Of a stretch of DNA of 64,000 bases, positions 22,001-34,700 are shown piece after piece (position 1 is the stretch's first letter; each line of letters opens with the position of its first letter). The stretch is from Symbiodinium natans (lineage: Eukaryota > Sar > Dinophyceae > Suessiales > Symbiodiniaceae). The stretch lies in the NCBI GenBank assembly GCA_905221605.1, contig CAJNDS010002098.1, forward strand, positions 297,374 to 361,373. The letters are read 5' to 3'. The notes under the pieces were generated by a model, which was not told the origin of the DNA, did not search any database, and saw only the letters and a program-made list of their open reading frames with translations. The translations under genes and the position numbers were made by a program.

Positions 22001-25000
22001 CCCTACGAACTTGAGAACAGTATTTTAGGTTGACAAGCTGTATAAGCCCTCAACCACCCTAAACCCTAGGCCCTAAACCCTAAGCCCTCAACCCTTCAAT
22101 CCTGATCCCTCCAACCTGCCAGACTCGAAAATCTTGACGAAGCTTGACCGAAGGCCTGTCCACACCCATGTCGTAACGTGTTTTGAGGCCCTAGCCGACA
22201 TGGCGCATTCCCTCAACAAGCTCCTGGACGCAAGGGTAAGGGCTTTGGGAGCTGAGGATTCTAGAGAGAGGGGTTCGGGACACGGGATTGGACGTTTACA
22301 CTTTACCAAAAATCCGCGGCGTTTGGGATTTCAGTGTCTGTAAACTTAAGAATGTTCAAGCAACCGCTTCCTACACTACACAAACTGCCACCTGCAATAT
22401 CAATGGCTCGGGCCGTCTGGGTTTCGGGTTTAGGGTGCACATGACCATATTTGGAGGCCGGGGAAGAAGGGCTCGACATGTTTGCGTTTTTAGGGTTTGG
22501 AGGAGGGTTTTGGAGAAATGTTTGGAGGGTGAGATTTTGCAGATCGGTGCGCCCGACAGACGATGCGCTTTGGGCTAAACCCGCAAGACGTGAGTTTGCA
22601 AGCCCCCCCACCCAGACGGTTCGATGGTTCAAGATGGGAAGAGAAACCTCAGACCGAAAAAACATCGGCCGGGCTTCACTATATTGAACCCCCCCCCCCC
22701 CCCCCCCCTCCAGAACAGCTGCGCGATCCTGTTTAGAGCGGCAATCTTGACTTTTGTAGAGGGGTCCCCAAGAGAAAGCACATCCAACATTACTCCAAAC
22801 CTTGGCACTCTACCCTAGGAACCGCTTCGGGGTTTTCAAACTATTCCCGACTTCCCCCCCCCCCTTACTTCTTAGTAGGGAATGAGCGAATTAGGCCCAG
22901 GGATTATACCCTAAACCCTAAACCCTAAACCCTAAACCCTAAACCCTAAACCCTAAACCCTAAACCCTAAACCCTAAACCCTAAACCCTCCCTCATTCCT
23001 TACTAAGAACCAGCCAGTCCTCGGGCGAGAGGAGCCCATCGCCATGGGTGTCCAAGGCCATGAACTTGGCCCTCAGCTCCTGCACGTCACGGCTTCGGTC
23101 GTTTAGGGTTTAGGGTTTAGCCTAGGGTTTAGGGTTTAGGGTTGAGGGTTTAGGGTTTAGCCTGAGGTCAGCTCGTGATTGCTTTCTTTTGATCTTTCTT
23201 GATCGGGGCTAGAAGTTGAAAAGAACGCACTGCAATTGCACACATGCACTAACATAGCCAGGCTTTTGAAGTAGGAGGAGCCTTTTGTGTTTCGCGCTTC
23301 GGATGTGGGCTTAGTCATCGGGGCTCAAAGGTGTTGCAACCGTGGGGCTTCAGGCTTCGAGGTCCCAAAACACCTCAAGCTCCCAAATGCCTTCTCTCTG
23401 CTCCGGGCAATTCACGACATTCCTTTCTCGTGCTTCGTTCACTGGAAAAGGTCGGCTGCAGGTCAAGCAGAACGCCTACCACACCCAACATCTTCAAACC
23501 TCGGTCTCCGAAGCGAACTCCTAAGCCAACAAGGCTGAGTCAAACTTTGGTTCCCCACAACGACTTCCTACCCACCCAGACACGCGAACCCAGAAGGCGT
23601 AATCAATGACTTTTTTCGCTGTTCTTGGGCTCCTCTTCCGCATGGATTCAAGAATGGCCCGCGTTGGCAAGAGCCAAAGCCTTACGCCGCTTACGCCCCA
23701 AAGGCACTCGAAACCAAGCCCCCCACCTGGATCTGGAACTCACTGAGCTCTCGTGTTAGCAACTGGAGGACGGCCCGCTTCAGCTTGTTGTAAGCCTGCA
23801 CTCGCACTCTGAAACTCCCAACCCCAGACTCCTATAAGACCCTTAAGCCGCGAATCCCCACAACCTCGAAACCCTAAACCCGAGTATCCCTTATGACATC
23901 CAAGCCAGCTGCCAGTCGCAGCATGGACATGCTGGGTTTCGTTTCCTTTTGAGGCTCTTTTGGCTCCCTCTCGAATCAACATCACTGGTCACTAAGGTGC
24001 ATATCCTCCGTGGCTCAATACAAATGAAATCGCCAGAGATGGACGGGTCCGCTGTAACGACAAATACTCCCAAAGCCATAGCACAGAAAGAGATCACGAA
24101 GTCATTGCAGGCCCTCTCTAAGCACTGCTGGTTGATTTCGCATAGACTTACCCACACACCTCCGGGGCTTCTTCGCAATGCCCCACGAACCCCAAAGCTG
24201 TAGGGAGTTACAAGCTGAAGGTGTGGTGCCTGGTACTGCTTCAAGCCGTCGAAGATTGAAACCTTGCAAGGGCAGCACGGAAACCCCAAAGCCCTCAACC
24301 CAAGACGCCATCCCCAAAACCCTTCAGCGTCCCAAACTTGAAGGCTGGTGGCCACTTTAGGAGCTGGCCACTTTAGGAGCAAGGATCAAGGTTATCAAGG
24401 AGAAACCATAGAGTCGATATGGCGTTCTATCTGAAATCTGAAAGAGACGACGGGATGTTTTCTGACACGGGTGTAGGACGGAGGGTGACGGACGCTACAG
24501 AGAGTCCTACTTGAGCCTGTCACGCGCCTCCCCGCCCTCGAATGGTACTTGATGTCATTGGATATCAGGCTGGTTTAGCGGCGTAGTGTTCACAAATGTC
24601 GGGATCTTGGGGAAAAAAGAGCTTGATGTCTTGATGTCGTAAGCTGAAGCTGAAAAACTTTGGGATAGCTGTTTCCGGTCGTTGGGACCTGGACGCCTCT
24701 GAACTCTACTTCCCTCAGCCTCTGGCACTCAGGCCCTCCACGTTTCCGAAGGGCGATGGCTTCGATGGGTCTCGGAACCTGCCATGTTCGGGCGAGTCTC
24801 ATTTTTTGGAAAGCTGGAGACCTTGAAGCTGGAGGCCACAAGCTTGCAACCCCTGCTATACTTGCCAAGCCCTAAACCCCAGGGGCACTGGTAAATGAGT
24901 GGGCTGAACGGTAGCTCAAGCAGCTTAGAGTTTGGGTCTCGATACCTATCCCGCAAGGGTGCGGAGTTCCGATAAAGCTTTTCAAAGCAGTTTACACACC

Positions 25001-25737
25001 AGTCTTTCTCCCGAGAACACTTCAACCCTTTTCGGTACCCCACTTTCTTGTCATGTATCGTCAGCGCGGCCCCCGCGCTGAAGCAAAACCCTTGAGGTCT
25101 ACGGTTGAGAGCTGCAAGCCAACATTGCAGATTTGAAGCTGCAGACCACCAAAGCCCTGTAGGTCTCTAGAAAAGCTGGGTTGGCATTTGAACTCTCTGA
25201 AAAGTATTTATATATAGGGTCCCTTTAATAAACCCAAATAAGGAAAATGAAACACGTCCCAAGTCCCAAGAACCAACCTAGAAAGGAAGCGCGCTGGCCA
25301 GGCCATTCGTGCGCCAAGGCCTGCGACGCGGAGAGCCGCTTAGTGCTGTTCTTCTCCAGCAGCTTTCTACCTGGGCTGGGCCAGTTTCAGGTTTCAGCTG
25401 TTTAGGGTTCGGGGTTTCCTCCAGGGTGCAAGGTACTTTGTGTGATGAGGCTTCAGGTCATCGTATGTCAAGGCCGGGTCCGCAGTGTAATTACCTGCTG
25501 CAGGTTGTTTAGACGCTCGTCTATAAGAGCCATTGAGAGCTCCGCAATCCGCGAGCCCGCAAGCCGTGCCGATGAGTCCGAACCGATTCATGACTCGTGA
25601 GGGCTTGTCTGTGCCAACAATCCAGCTCAAGTTTCTTCGAGCACTCTGACAGATGCCATCCTGACACATTCCCTCTCTCTGCCACTGTGTCTGCATATCT
25701 CTCTTCTCTCTCTCTTCTCTCTCTCTTCTCTCTCTCT

Positions 25738-25769
<32 letters not shown>

Positions 25770-28700
25770 TCTCTCTCTCTTCTCTCTCTCTTCTCTCTCT
25801 CTTCTCTCTCTCTTCTCTCTCTCTTCTCTCTCTCTTCTCTCTCTCTTCTCTCTCTCTCTTCTCTCTCTCTTCTCTCTCTCTCTCTCTCTTTGTCTCTCTT
25901 CTTCCTTCCTTCCATTGCACTTTGTCTCTCTCTCTCTCTCTCTCTGTGCCTCCGTCATCTTATCTACTTGTACTGGTCTCACACTCGCAGACTCTCGCAC
26001 TCTCGCCCTTGCACTTGCACACACGCACGCACAGACACACTCGTTCTATGCCTCGTTCACTCTCTTGCTCACTCTCACGCCTCTCCAGGCCCCAAGCCAT
26101 AAACACAAAACCAAATCCGCAATCTCTTGAGCCCTAAACCCATAATCCGGCCGAACGACACAAGTCGCACGCAGTGGGGGAAACTTGTGCCCAGATATCG
26201 CTCGGAAACCTCGGCGTGGCATTGAGCGGAATAGATAGGAAAGGTTTTAGGGCATGTTATGGGCACGTTGTTCGACGCTCCGGACCTTCGAGCTCTGCCG
26301 GGCTCTGAGTGTTGACTTCGCCGCACTACTCTCGCCATCTACTAGTTGCTTGAGAACCCCCGCAACAAAAAATCAAAAAGAAAATAGTAATCCCTGTCTT
26401 GCCCTTACATGGAATATTTCGTTTATTCTTTGGGGGTTCTTAAGCAAAGAGTGGTCATCTCCTCCGACCTGCAGTCTTCTACGCTGCGCCGCTGTGCTCC
26501 CGAAAACGAGCGGTTTTCTTCAATCGGGTTCGCGGTTGTTGTGTCAGGGGCTTCGCGCCTAAGAGACCTGAAGGTGGAGTTGTACAGAAGCCCAAGCCCT
26601 CAACACCAACCCACAGATTTAGAATCTCAGGCCCTAGACGCTTCGACTCCTAGAACCTCCGACGCCAGGCTTTCATATGACTCTAGGTCTATCGACTGTA
26701 GGTGCCGCGGAATGTGGCTTTAAAGCTCAGAGGGGCTTCGTAAGGTTGCAAGTTCAGGTTTTCGGCCTTAAAGGTTGTCAGTTTGGCTTTCGCAGGCCAA
26801 AGCTAATCCCCACAAGCCCGATTTGATTAGATTCTGAGCTCAAGGGTTCAAGTTCCAAATCAATCGCACACAGTTCGGTGAGTTCAGGTGTTGACCTCCA
26901 CTACGTGGCCAACAGCAAATACTGGGCAAAAACACTCTCACAAGGTCCACGACTGGACGCTGGCCTTCAAAACTGGTTCAACTCCAGCAGAAGCCCCAAG
27001 ATAAGCCCGGCAACCTCCTAAACTCTCAACTTGGGAACCTTCTGCCCTGAACCAAAATCATCAGTGGGGCTGTGGCTGGACAGGGTCAGGGCTGGAGATC
27101 TTGGCGCGAACCGCCCTGGGAAGGGCAAGTGATGGGGGTTGATGTGTGGGCGGCTGAGGGAAAGTGCTTCGTGCGCGTGCTGGCCTAGAGGTCGCCAAAG
27201 GTACTTTGATCTTGAAAAGTCTGGGCCTTGTGGGCCTCTGTGTTTTAGTTGGTGGTCGTGATGATGCAATGCTTATGCGGAGGGGCAAGCTCGTACCAGC
27301 AACAGCCGCCGTGCCCTCTGGGTCTCGATTTGGTGAGTTTATATCCAAGGCAACTGGCCATGAAACGAAGGCCCGATAATTCTTCAGGGATTGCGGGCCT
27401 CAACCATAAAGGGCCCCAAGCTCAGACTCAGGACCCAGCGTTTCATCATCGCCTGGCGTGTAAAATGGGTGCCAACCTCGGTGGCAGCTTCGCAGTCCGC
27501 AGTCCGCTCTCCACAGCAGCGCAGCTTCTTTCAAGGGTGCGCCTTAATGTGGGCACCCTGAGGAGCAGGGTTTGGGGTTGGGGGTTTGGGGTTTGGGGGT
27601 CTGGGGTTTAGGGTTTGGGGTTTGGGGTTTAGGGTTTGGGGTTTAGGGTTTAGGGTTATTGTACTCTGCCAAAGGAAAGGATAGCCAACAACACGATAGA
27701 TGTCAACATCGGAGCCATGGAGACATGAAGCCCTGAACTTGAAAGCCTGTGCAGCCCCGAGCCAGTTTCAAATCACTCATGTCCCCCAACCTCTCCAACC
27801 AATCTTAGGTATCAAAGAGATCCTCGGGACCCGAGCCGGTGAAGAGCTGACAGAGAATTATTCCAATACCTTGCACTTCGAAAGAAGCAGAGTGACAGCA
27901 GAGTGGTATCACAGAATGCCAAATGCCACTCGCTACCACAAATTTGGATAATGATGAAGCCTAGTCAGGGAAAGCACAAGAGTGAAACAGGTGGCACCTT
28001 TTGACAAGTCTTACATTTGAAGCCACATGCGGTGCAGACCCCGCGTGTTGTTTCAAAGGGCAAACACATGTACAGATGAGGCTTCGGCAAAAGGAAGCTG
28101 ACTGCGGGAGCAAGCAACAACGTTTGACTGCTCTGCGAGGAAGGGTTGGAAGAGAAAATCACGTGGAGCCATGAAGCCCACGGTGAGGGGGACCAATTTC
28201 GTGCAGAGAATTGTAGTCTTCGAGATATGTTCGTTAGGAAAACCCTTAGATTCATGCCTGTCGTTGTTTCTTCTTGAGGTCTCCGTGAAGGGTTCAGACT
28301 TGCAGCGTTTTTAAGTCTGGATTCACGGCTTGTCAGAGTAACGTGGGTGGTTTGGACTTGCGGAAATGCAGGAGTTGGGTTCACGACTTGCAGGGGTGCA
28401 CAGCTTGGGGACTGCAGCCCTCAACCTATATAAACCCGAAACGTGAAACTCGAACCCCGTCTCTGACAGCAAGGCCTTACCTATCCACCCAGAGGTTTCC
28501 GGGCTCAGGGTTTAGGGGTTTGGTGTTGGCTTAGGGGTAAGGGTCCAGGATTTAGGGTTTAGGGCTTAGTGTTCGGGTGGGCTTTGGCTTAGGCCTCGGC
28601 TTGAGGGTGCAGAAAGACTTTTGAAAGGGATGGAGGATTCCACAAGGTTTTGGGTTGAAGGCTGTCCGAGCCGGTGATTTCGCGCCTGTGATTTGTTCCA

Positions 28701-31700
28701 CGCCATCAACCCGCAACCATTACCCCGCACGCACGCGCGCACACGCGCACACGCACACACACCCTAAACCCTAAACCCTAAGCCCTAAACCCTAAGCCCA
28801 CACGCACACTACAAATACAATACAAAGGCTTGAGAATGCCAGGCGCCGGACTAAACAGGTCGGCCTTGTGGTCGTACGACCTACGCAGGAAGGCGAATTG
28901 TAAGGCGTTTTTCGGGAGGGTCTTCGAGTTCAAAAAGATTAAGTTAAGGTTGTTTGGAACTTACTGGAGTCGTGTCGTAATGCAAACCCTGAACCTTAAC
29001 AAGGAGCAAGCCCCCCAAACCCCTAACCCTGAACCCTGCAGTCTAAATCCTAAACCCTAAACACAAAACCAGTGTCTTCAGCTTGGGGATCGCTGGCCGA
29101 TCCTGTGGAGTCATGGCGGTGTGCCCCAGAAATCCCCAGGCGTGCCATGGGTCCAAAGAGCTCTGAGTTGAGGGTTTAAGGCTTAGGTTTTAGTGTGTAG
29201 GGTTTAGGGAAAGGCTCAAAAAACATCTTGACACTCAAATCTTGTCTATGTGGGTTAAGACTTCCAGCCGGGGCGCCCTTCAATCATCTCAGGCGCCATA
29301 TAATGCGGCGTGCCCGCTTTCTGCATGACCTGCGTTTCGGATCGGTGTTAGCCCCAGGGTGTGGCGCGTTAGGCTTTGGGGATGTTCAGGGTTTGATGGA
29401 GTTCTGATCGTCCTATGACCCCCAAACCTGTGTCAGCCCATGCGCAAGTAGTAAGACGTTTTAAGTTCTTGTCTCATTGTTCTGGCGTGGGGTTGGGAAG
29501 CACCGAGAGGCGACGATTTTCCGAGGAAGGACAACCTCCTCACGCAACCACGGTGGCACGAACAAGGCCAAGAGGAACGTAGCAACATGTAGCCTCATGT
29601 AGCAAGCTAAATGCATAGATCGGCATCGCGATCGTCAGAGCCAGTCTCAACTCCCAAGCAGTTGCACTTTCAAACTCCACACACACACAGACAGACACAC
29701 ACACTTACACGCTGTAAGGGGAATACCCTTGAGGTTGGGAGCCTGTTTTGGCCACATTCTTGGTGAACAAAGCAGCTTTTGAGAGATCGGGACCCTGCAA
29801 ACACACAATAGATATCAAGCCCATCTTCGCAGTCACAACCCCTGATTCCTCAACCCCAAATCCCCTTACATCCTGAACCAAAGATCTTGTTGCAGATCCT
29901 AAACCCCTATGCCCGGCAACCTTCAATTGGGGGCCAGACGCGCTTGCGCTCATGCCAGGGAATTAAATGTCGGCCGTTGACGGAGGGCCTTAGCGCACTT
30001 TACACAAGAATCGTGGAGCTTTTGGTTTCCATAAGCAGGGAGGGTGTTCAAACGACACCATAAAATGCTTAAGCCACACCCTAAACCCTACCTCAACCCG
30101 ACGAGACCAACCAAAGACCTGCTTGAACCCTACTGCCTTAGCGACCCCAAACCCCAACACTCAGTGATGCTTTCGGTCAGCTTCGCACAGGAGGGAGAAG
30201 AGATGGCAGACCACGGCCAAACCGTCAGAAACTCAAATCGCCACACCCAAAAAGAATTCTCCTCACCCCAGTCAAGCATTCCTCTTCGGGCCCAAATACT
30301 TTAAGATAACAGCCAACACCATACAACACCCTAAACCCTGAAGCCCTCAAACCCCCAAACCCGAAAACCCTAATTCAAGCCCTAAAACCCTAAAACCCTA
30401 ACACCCTAAGACCCTAAAACCTCAAACCTTAGACCCTAAACCCTAAGCTCAAAACCCTAACTATCCTGTCAAAACCCTGAGGCCCCCCCCCCAAAGACCC
30501 GAAGGCTCGGGCAGCATGCGCGCCAGCCGCCCCATGGTTCCCGACCGTGCGACCTTCACCTCCTTGGCCTGGAGAGAAGGTCATAAAAGAAGTGGATAAT
30601 GGTGGAAAAAATGTTCATCCTGCACCACCTCCAAATTCTGAGATTATAGAGAGGATTAGGAAAAATATGAAAGGAAAAGAATTAAGATAGAAAAAATATT
30701 GACTCTGGGATATATTCTGGAGACCCTTGAAAGATAGGTACAAAATAATTTCCAAATCCTCCAAACAAGCCAGGCATTACTAAAAAGAAGATCATAAGAA
30801 AGCCATGCAATGTAATGCTTATACTTGTATTATAGAAGTTCTGGTTTTCTGGAGATATTATCATATTTCCTGATGAGAATGACATTGACAGGTTTCTCAT
30901 AAAGTAAAATAGGATGAAGATAATGCATCCTGCATTTTTTTGGTACAGCTCTTAACATAGCATATTGGCATAAGAAATACCATTCAGGTACTATATGTAA
31001 AGGAGTAAGTAATCCACATGCTTCGAATGCAATATCTGGATGTGAGAAAGAAGAGAAGCCCAAATTCATTTGAAGAAGATATAGATAGAGCATTAATATC
31101 TTTCCATAGACTTAGAGGTGGGTTTCAGGTTGGGGGTTTAGGGTTTAGGGTTTTGGGGGTTTTGGGGTTTAGGGTTTTAGGGTTCAGGGTTTGGGGTTTG
31201 AGGGCCTTAGGGTTTAGGGTTGGCTTCCGGCTAAGGGTTTCGGAGTTCCGAGTTCATGCTTTGGAGGCTTTGGCTTTGGCTGCAGATAACCCTAGGGGTA
31301 GCGATCTGGAACAAGCGTCCGGAGACTCGGCATTCTGCTTGTTTGGGGTTGAGGGCTTTGTAAAGACTCACCAGCCAGGACGCTTTTGTACTTTCGGGGT
31401 GCCACAGAGCATTGCAACGTTAACCTTTTTGACGTGCGTAGCATTTTTAGGAGTTCTGAAGTCAAAGGGCTTCGACATTGCAACCTCCGGGCAGATGATT
31501 TGCATGTCGTGCAAACTTGGTACGTTCACACAGTTTCAATCTGGCTGAGAGCTCGAGCGTCTACATGTCAGTAGCCGGGTGAGTGAATCCGACGCATGTG
31601 TGACATAGGCAAGAGCGTCAAAGAAAACTTGGGGGAGCGATGCACACAGGGCATAGACGAGAGCGCTCAATGCGACAAAAGCGACGAGAACATGCTAACA

Positions 31701-34700
31701 CATGGGGCACAACACTGGACCGGGGAGACATTGAGCAGATCGGCGACACACGGAACTAGCTTACATGGGATCTGGGATCTGTAGCCTAAAGCCCCCAACA
31801 TCCCCTAACCTTCCGTCCCACAGTTCTGAGATCTGATCTCACCACAGGTCTGGGGATTTCGGGTTACGGGTGTGTGGAAGGTTCGGCTACACAACATTCG
31901 GGATGCAAAGCTCACGGCTACTTTGGACTGAGGTGTTGGGTCTGCAAGGCTTTGGGGCTCCATGGTGCTTGCTATTTTAGACTGGCCGTTCCTGGAACCC
32001 TAAACCCTAAACCCTAACCGGCCTGTTCCCGGATCTTCTCATGGAAGTTTGCAAGGCCGAAGTCGATTCTGGCCCCGGGACTTGGAGAGTTTAGGGTTTA
32101 GGGTTTAGGGTTTAGGGTTTAGGGTTTAGGGTTTAGGGTTTAGGGTTTAGGGTTTAGGGTTTAGGGTCCATCCCTAGTTGTCCCTAAACCTTATCCTCTG
32201 AAGCCCTTGAGTGCCTTTCAAAGTATTAAACCCTGCAGACCTGCAGAGCTCTAAGCTTATTATGCACCAAAGAAATTGGTCCGATTCGTTTATGCTTCAA
32301 CTTTGTACAGACATCTCAGACATGTTAGAGAAGCTTTTGGAAACTTATGAAAGAGACTCAGAAACGAGCAGCTTCGGCAAATCGTGAAACATGCGCTGAG
32401 TTCGGCAAAACATCGGAAAACGGTGTGAAACATTAGGGAACTATCGCAGGAAGGATACTCAGGAGCTTGCGGGGAAAGTGTGGAGACTTGTGAAGAATGT
32501 TCTTAAGTCGTAAGCTTTTGAAGAATTAATTCGTCACCACATGGAAGGTTGGGAACTCTCGAGGATTCGGGAACACTTGAAGAACACATTTGGCGGGAAC
32601 ATAATCAAGATACGTCGCACCCACCCAAGTTATTAACCCTGACCCGTACCCGGCCTTACCCCCTAACCCATAAACTTGCCTAAGCCCTAAACCCTAAACC
32701 CTTAACCTTTGTTAAACTCGAAACCCAGGCCGGCAAGGCATCTTCAGTGGAGAGCTTGCACTTCTATCCACGAAAAGGATGTTCTCCGGCCTCGTGGCAC
32801 AGTCTTTAGTTGCAGCTTCGCGCTCGATATGGGTTTACTTCCCATGCGGCTTTTCCTCATGAAGGTGTTAACGTTGGGTGACTTTTTAGGGATGTGTGGA
32901 GTGGTAATTTAGGGGGGAGTTGAAGTGCTGATGGCATGGTGGAGTTTGATGTGTGGGGGGGGCGGGGGGGGTCCTCGGAAGCTCTTACGGATGATTGCCA
33001 GTCGCGCCCCGAACGCAAATCAGGCTTCAGCGCTGGGGGGCTTAGGCACCGTGAGTCTGCAAGAGCGTGTCAGCAAAAATTGGGCTGAGACTTCGATCTT
33101 CTCTCAAGCAAAAACTCCCACAGACAGATGTTCAGCATAGTGGCAGACTTCGCTTACCGTAGCAGGCTTCGGAGTTGAAATTGGGCTTTGGAGGGAGCTC
33201 CCCGACCTCGACTTTCCCCGCAATCCGGGCTTCTTGGCCCTGCTGCACCCCTCAAACCCTACTTGTAGGGCCTACAGCCCCTACGCCATGAAACGCAGGG
33301 GTCAAAAGGAATTTGAAAGTTCACGGCTTTGTATCTGAGGTCTAAGATTGCATTCTATAGGGTGTCGGTTTTCAATGTTCAGGACAGCACCACGCACACT
33401 CTCTTTGTTCCGAACGAACACGCGCTACACCTGAAACGGCGCATGCTTGCACCAGCCCTGAGCCAGACAGGACCAACCGCCTGACACCCAAGATCACGCT
33501 CCTGGCAGCAGCGAGGAAGTTCGAAACTCCCTGGAACTTCCACGGCCACATGTGCTCAGAATTCCAAATCGCTCTCTGAGGCCTCGGCTTGATATCACGA
33601 TGGATGATTCCCTTATCGTGACAGTACTTCGTTGCTGAGAGGATCTGCTGCCTTGGACGCAAGCCGAGCCACGCAAACTTGGAGCATGATGAACTTTGTG
33701 GCATGAGGACAGGTAGAATTGCTGGAGAACACCTGCTTGCTGAGCCCCCGGCATCATGAACGCCACGTGGCTCTCAGTCATAGGCTGCTTCAACCTCTCC
33801 GTTCTCAAGCACTTGCAGGCCGTGTGCAGACATGCTCTGTGCCACTGGCTGTCGGGGTATAAAGTCTACCTTGGGAGGCATGTTCATTTGAGCACCATGC
33901 TTCAGGCGATATCCGAGGCTATCTGAACAGGTTTGGTGCTTTGCAGGTCGTAGTTGACATAGCTTTCCGATTCCAGTTCTCGACTCTTTATGAAAAACTC
34001 ATGTCGCTACAGCAGGCGCGCAAGCACGCCAAACACAAGCATCGATGTGGACTGGCGTCCTCTCGTAGTGATGAAGAATCCGCGAGAAGAGGTCTCCCCC
34101 CTCACACAGCTCCGTCACCAGGTAGATGTTGCCTCAGCTTCGATTGCCATGCGGGAGTTCTAAGCATGTGCGGCGAAGGTGATGTAGCGCTTGCTTCTGG
34201 CGGGTATGGAGCGTTGGCATCGGCAGCTGTGTTGCTTAGCTCTTGCAAGCTCGTGAGGAGTACTTATAGCCATGTAAACGTGAAGGTTGTGTTGGAGTTC
34301 GCGGCGATGGCTCAGGCTTCAGTGTGGAGCTTTAGGGTGTGGGCATTTTGATGAGGCTCATCAACCTGCGTTTGAGGATCCTGTGGGTGCAGAGTGGAGG
34401 AGCTTAGCTCATCGGGGGCAATTGGAGCAACTGTGTGAACTGCTTTCAGCACTCCAACGAGTTATCCCACGTCTCATTCCTCTCTCCCGGACCCTGCAGT
34501 TGTCAGAAGCAGATTCATAAAAACTAAACCCTAACCCCTAAACCCTAAACCCTAAAACGGAGACAAAACTGGCACCCGCAATCATGCCGATGTTTGTTTT
34601 GCCTGAAGCTCGGTTAAAAATTGCTGGTTGCAAAAGGTGCTGTTGACTCTCGAGATGAGGCGAGGGCCACTAGCGACTTGGCCACTCTCCGACGCCTCCG

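Larger units (their letters stand above)
30600..31100 (-). pseudogene. Mitochondrial DNA insert (NUMT-like) in a CDPK intron
   Basis: An AT-rich island of about 500 bp in otherwise GC-rich DNA. The minus strand carries a cytochrome b fragment followed directly by a cytochrome oxidase 1 fragment. The insert lies between the DFG exon (32023-32080) and the exon at 30524-30568. Dinoflagellate mitochondrial DNA is itself a set of recombined gene fragments, so the fused arrangement may have been copied as such. An assembly chimera is the alternative. Confidence 0.75.

Noticed and set aside
24890..25020. Stretch [15 protein letters not shown] as a CDPK linker exon
   Set aside because: Position is right, but neither splice sites nor family similarity support it.
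25394..26130. Long Arg/Glu-rich and Ser/Leu-rich frames
   Set aside because: They are translations of the CT-rich minisatellite and are open in several frames at once.
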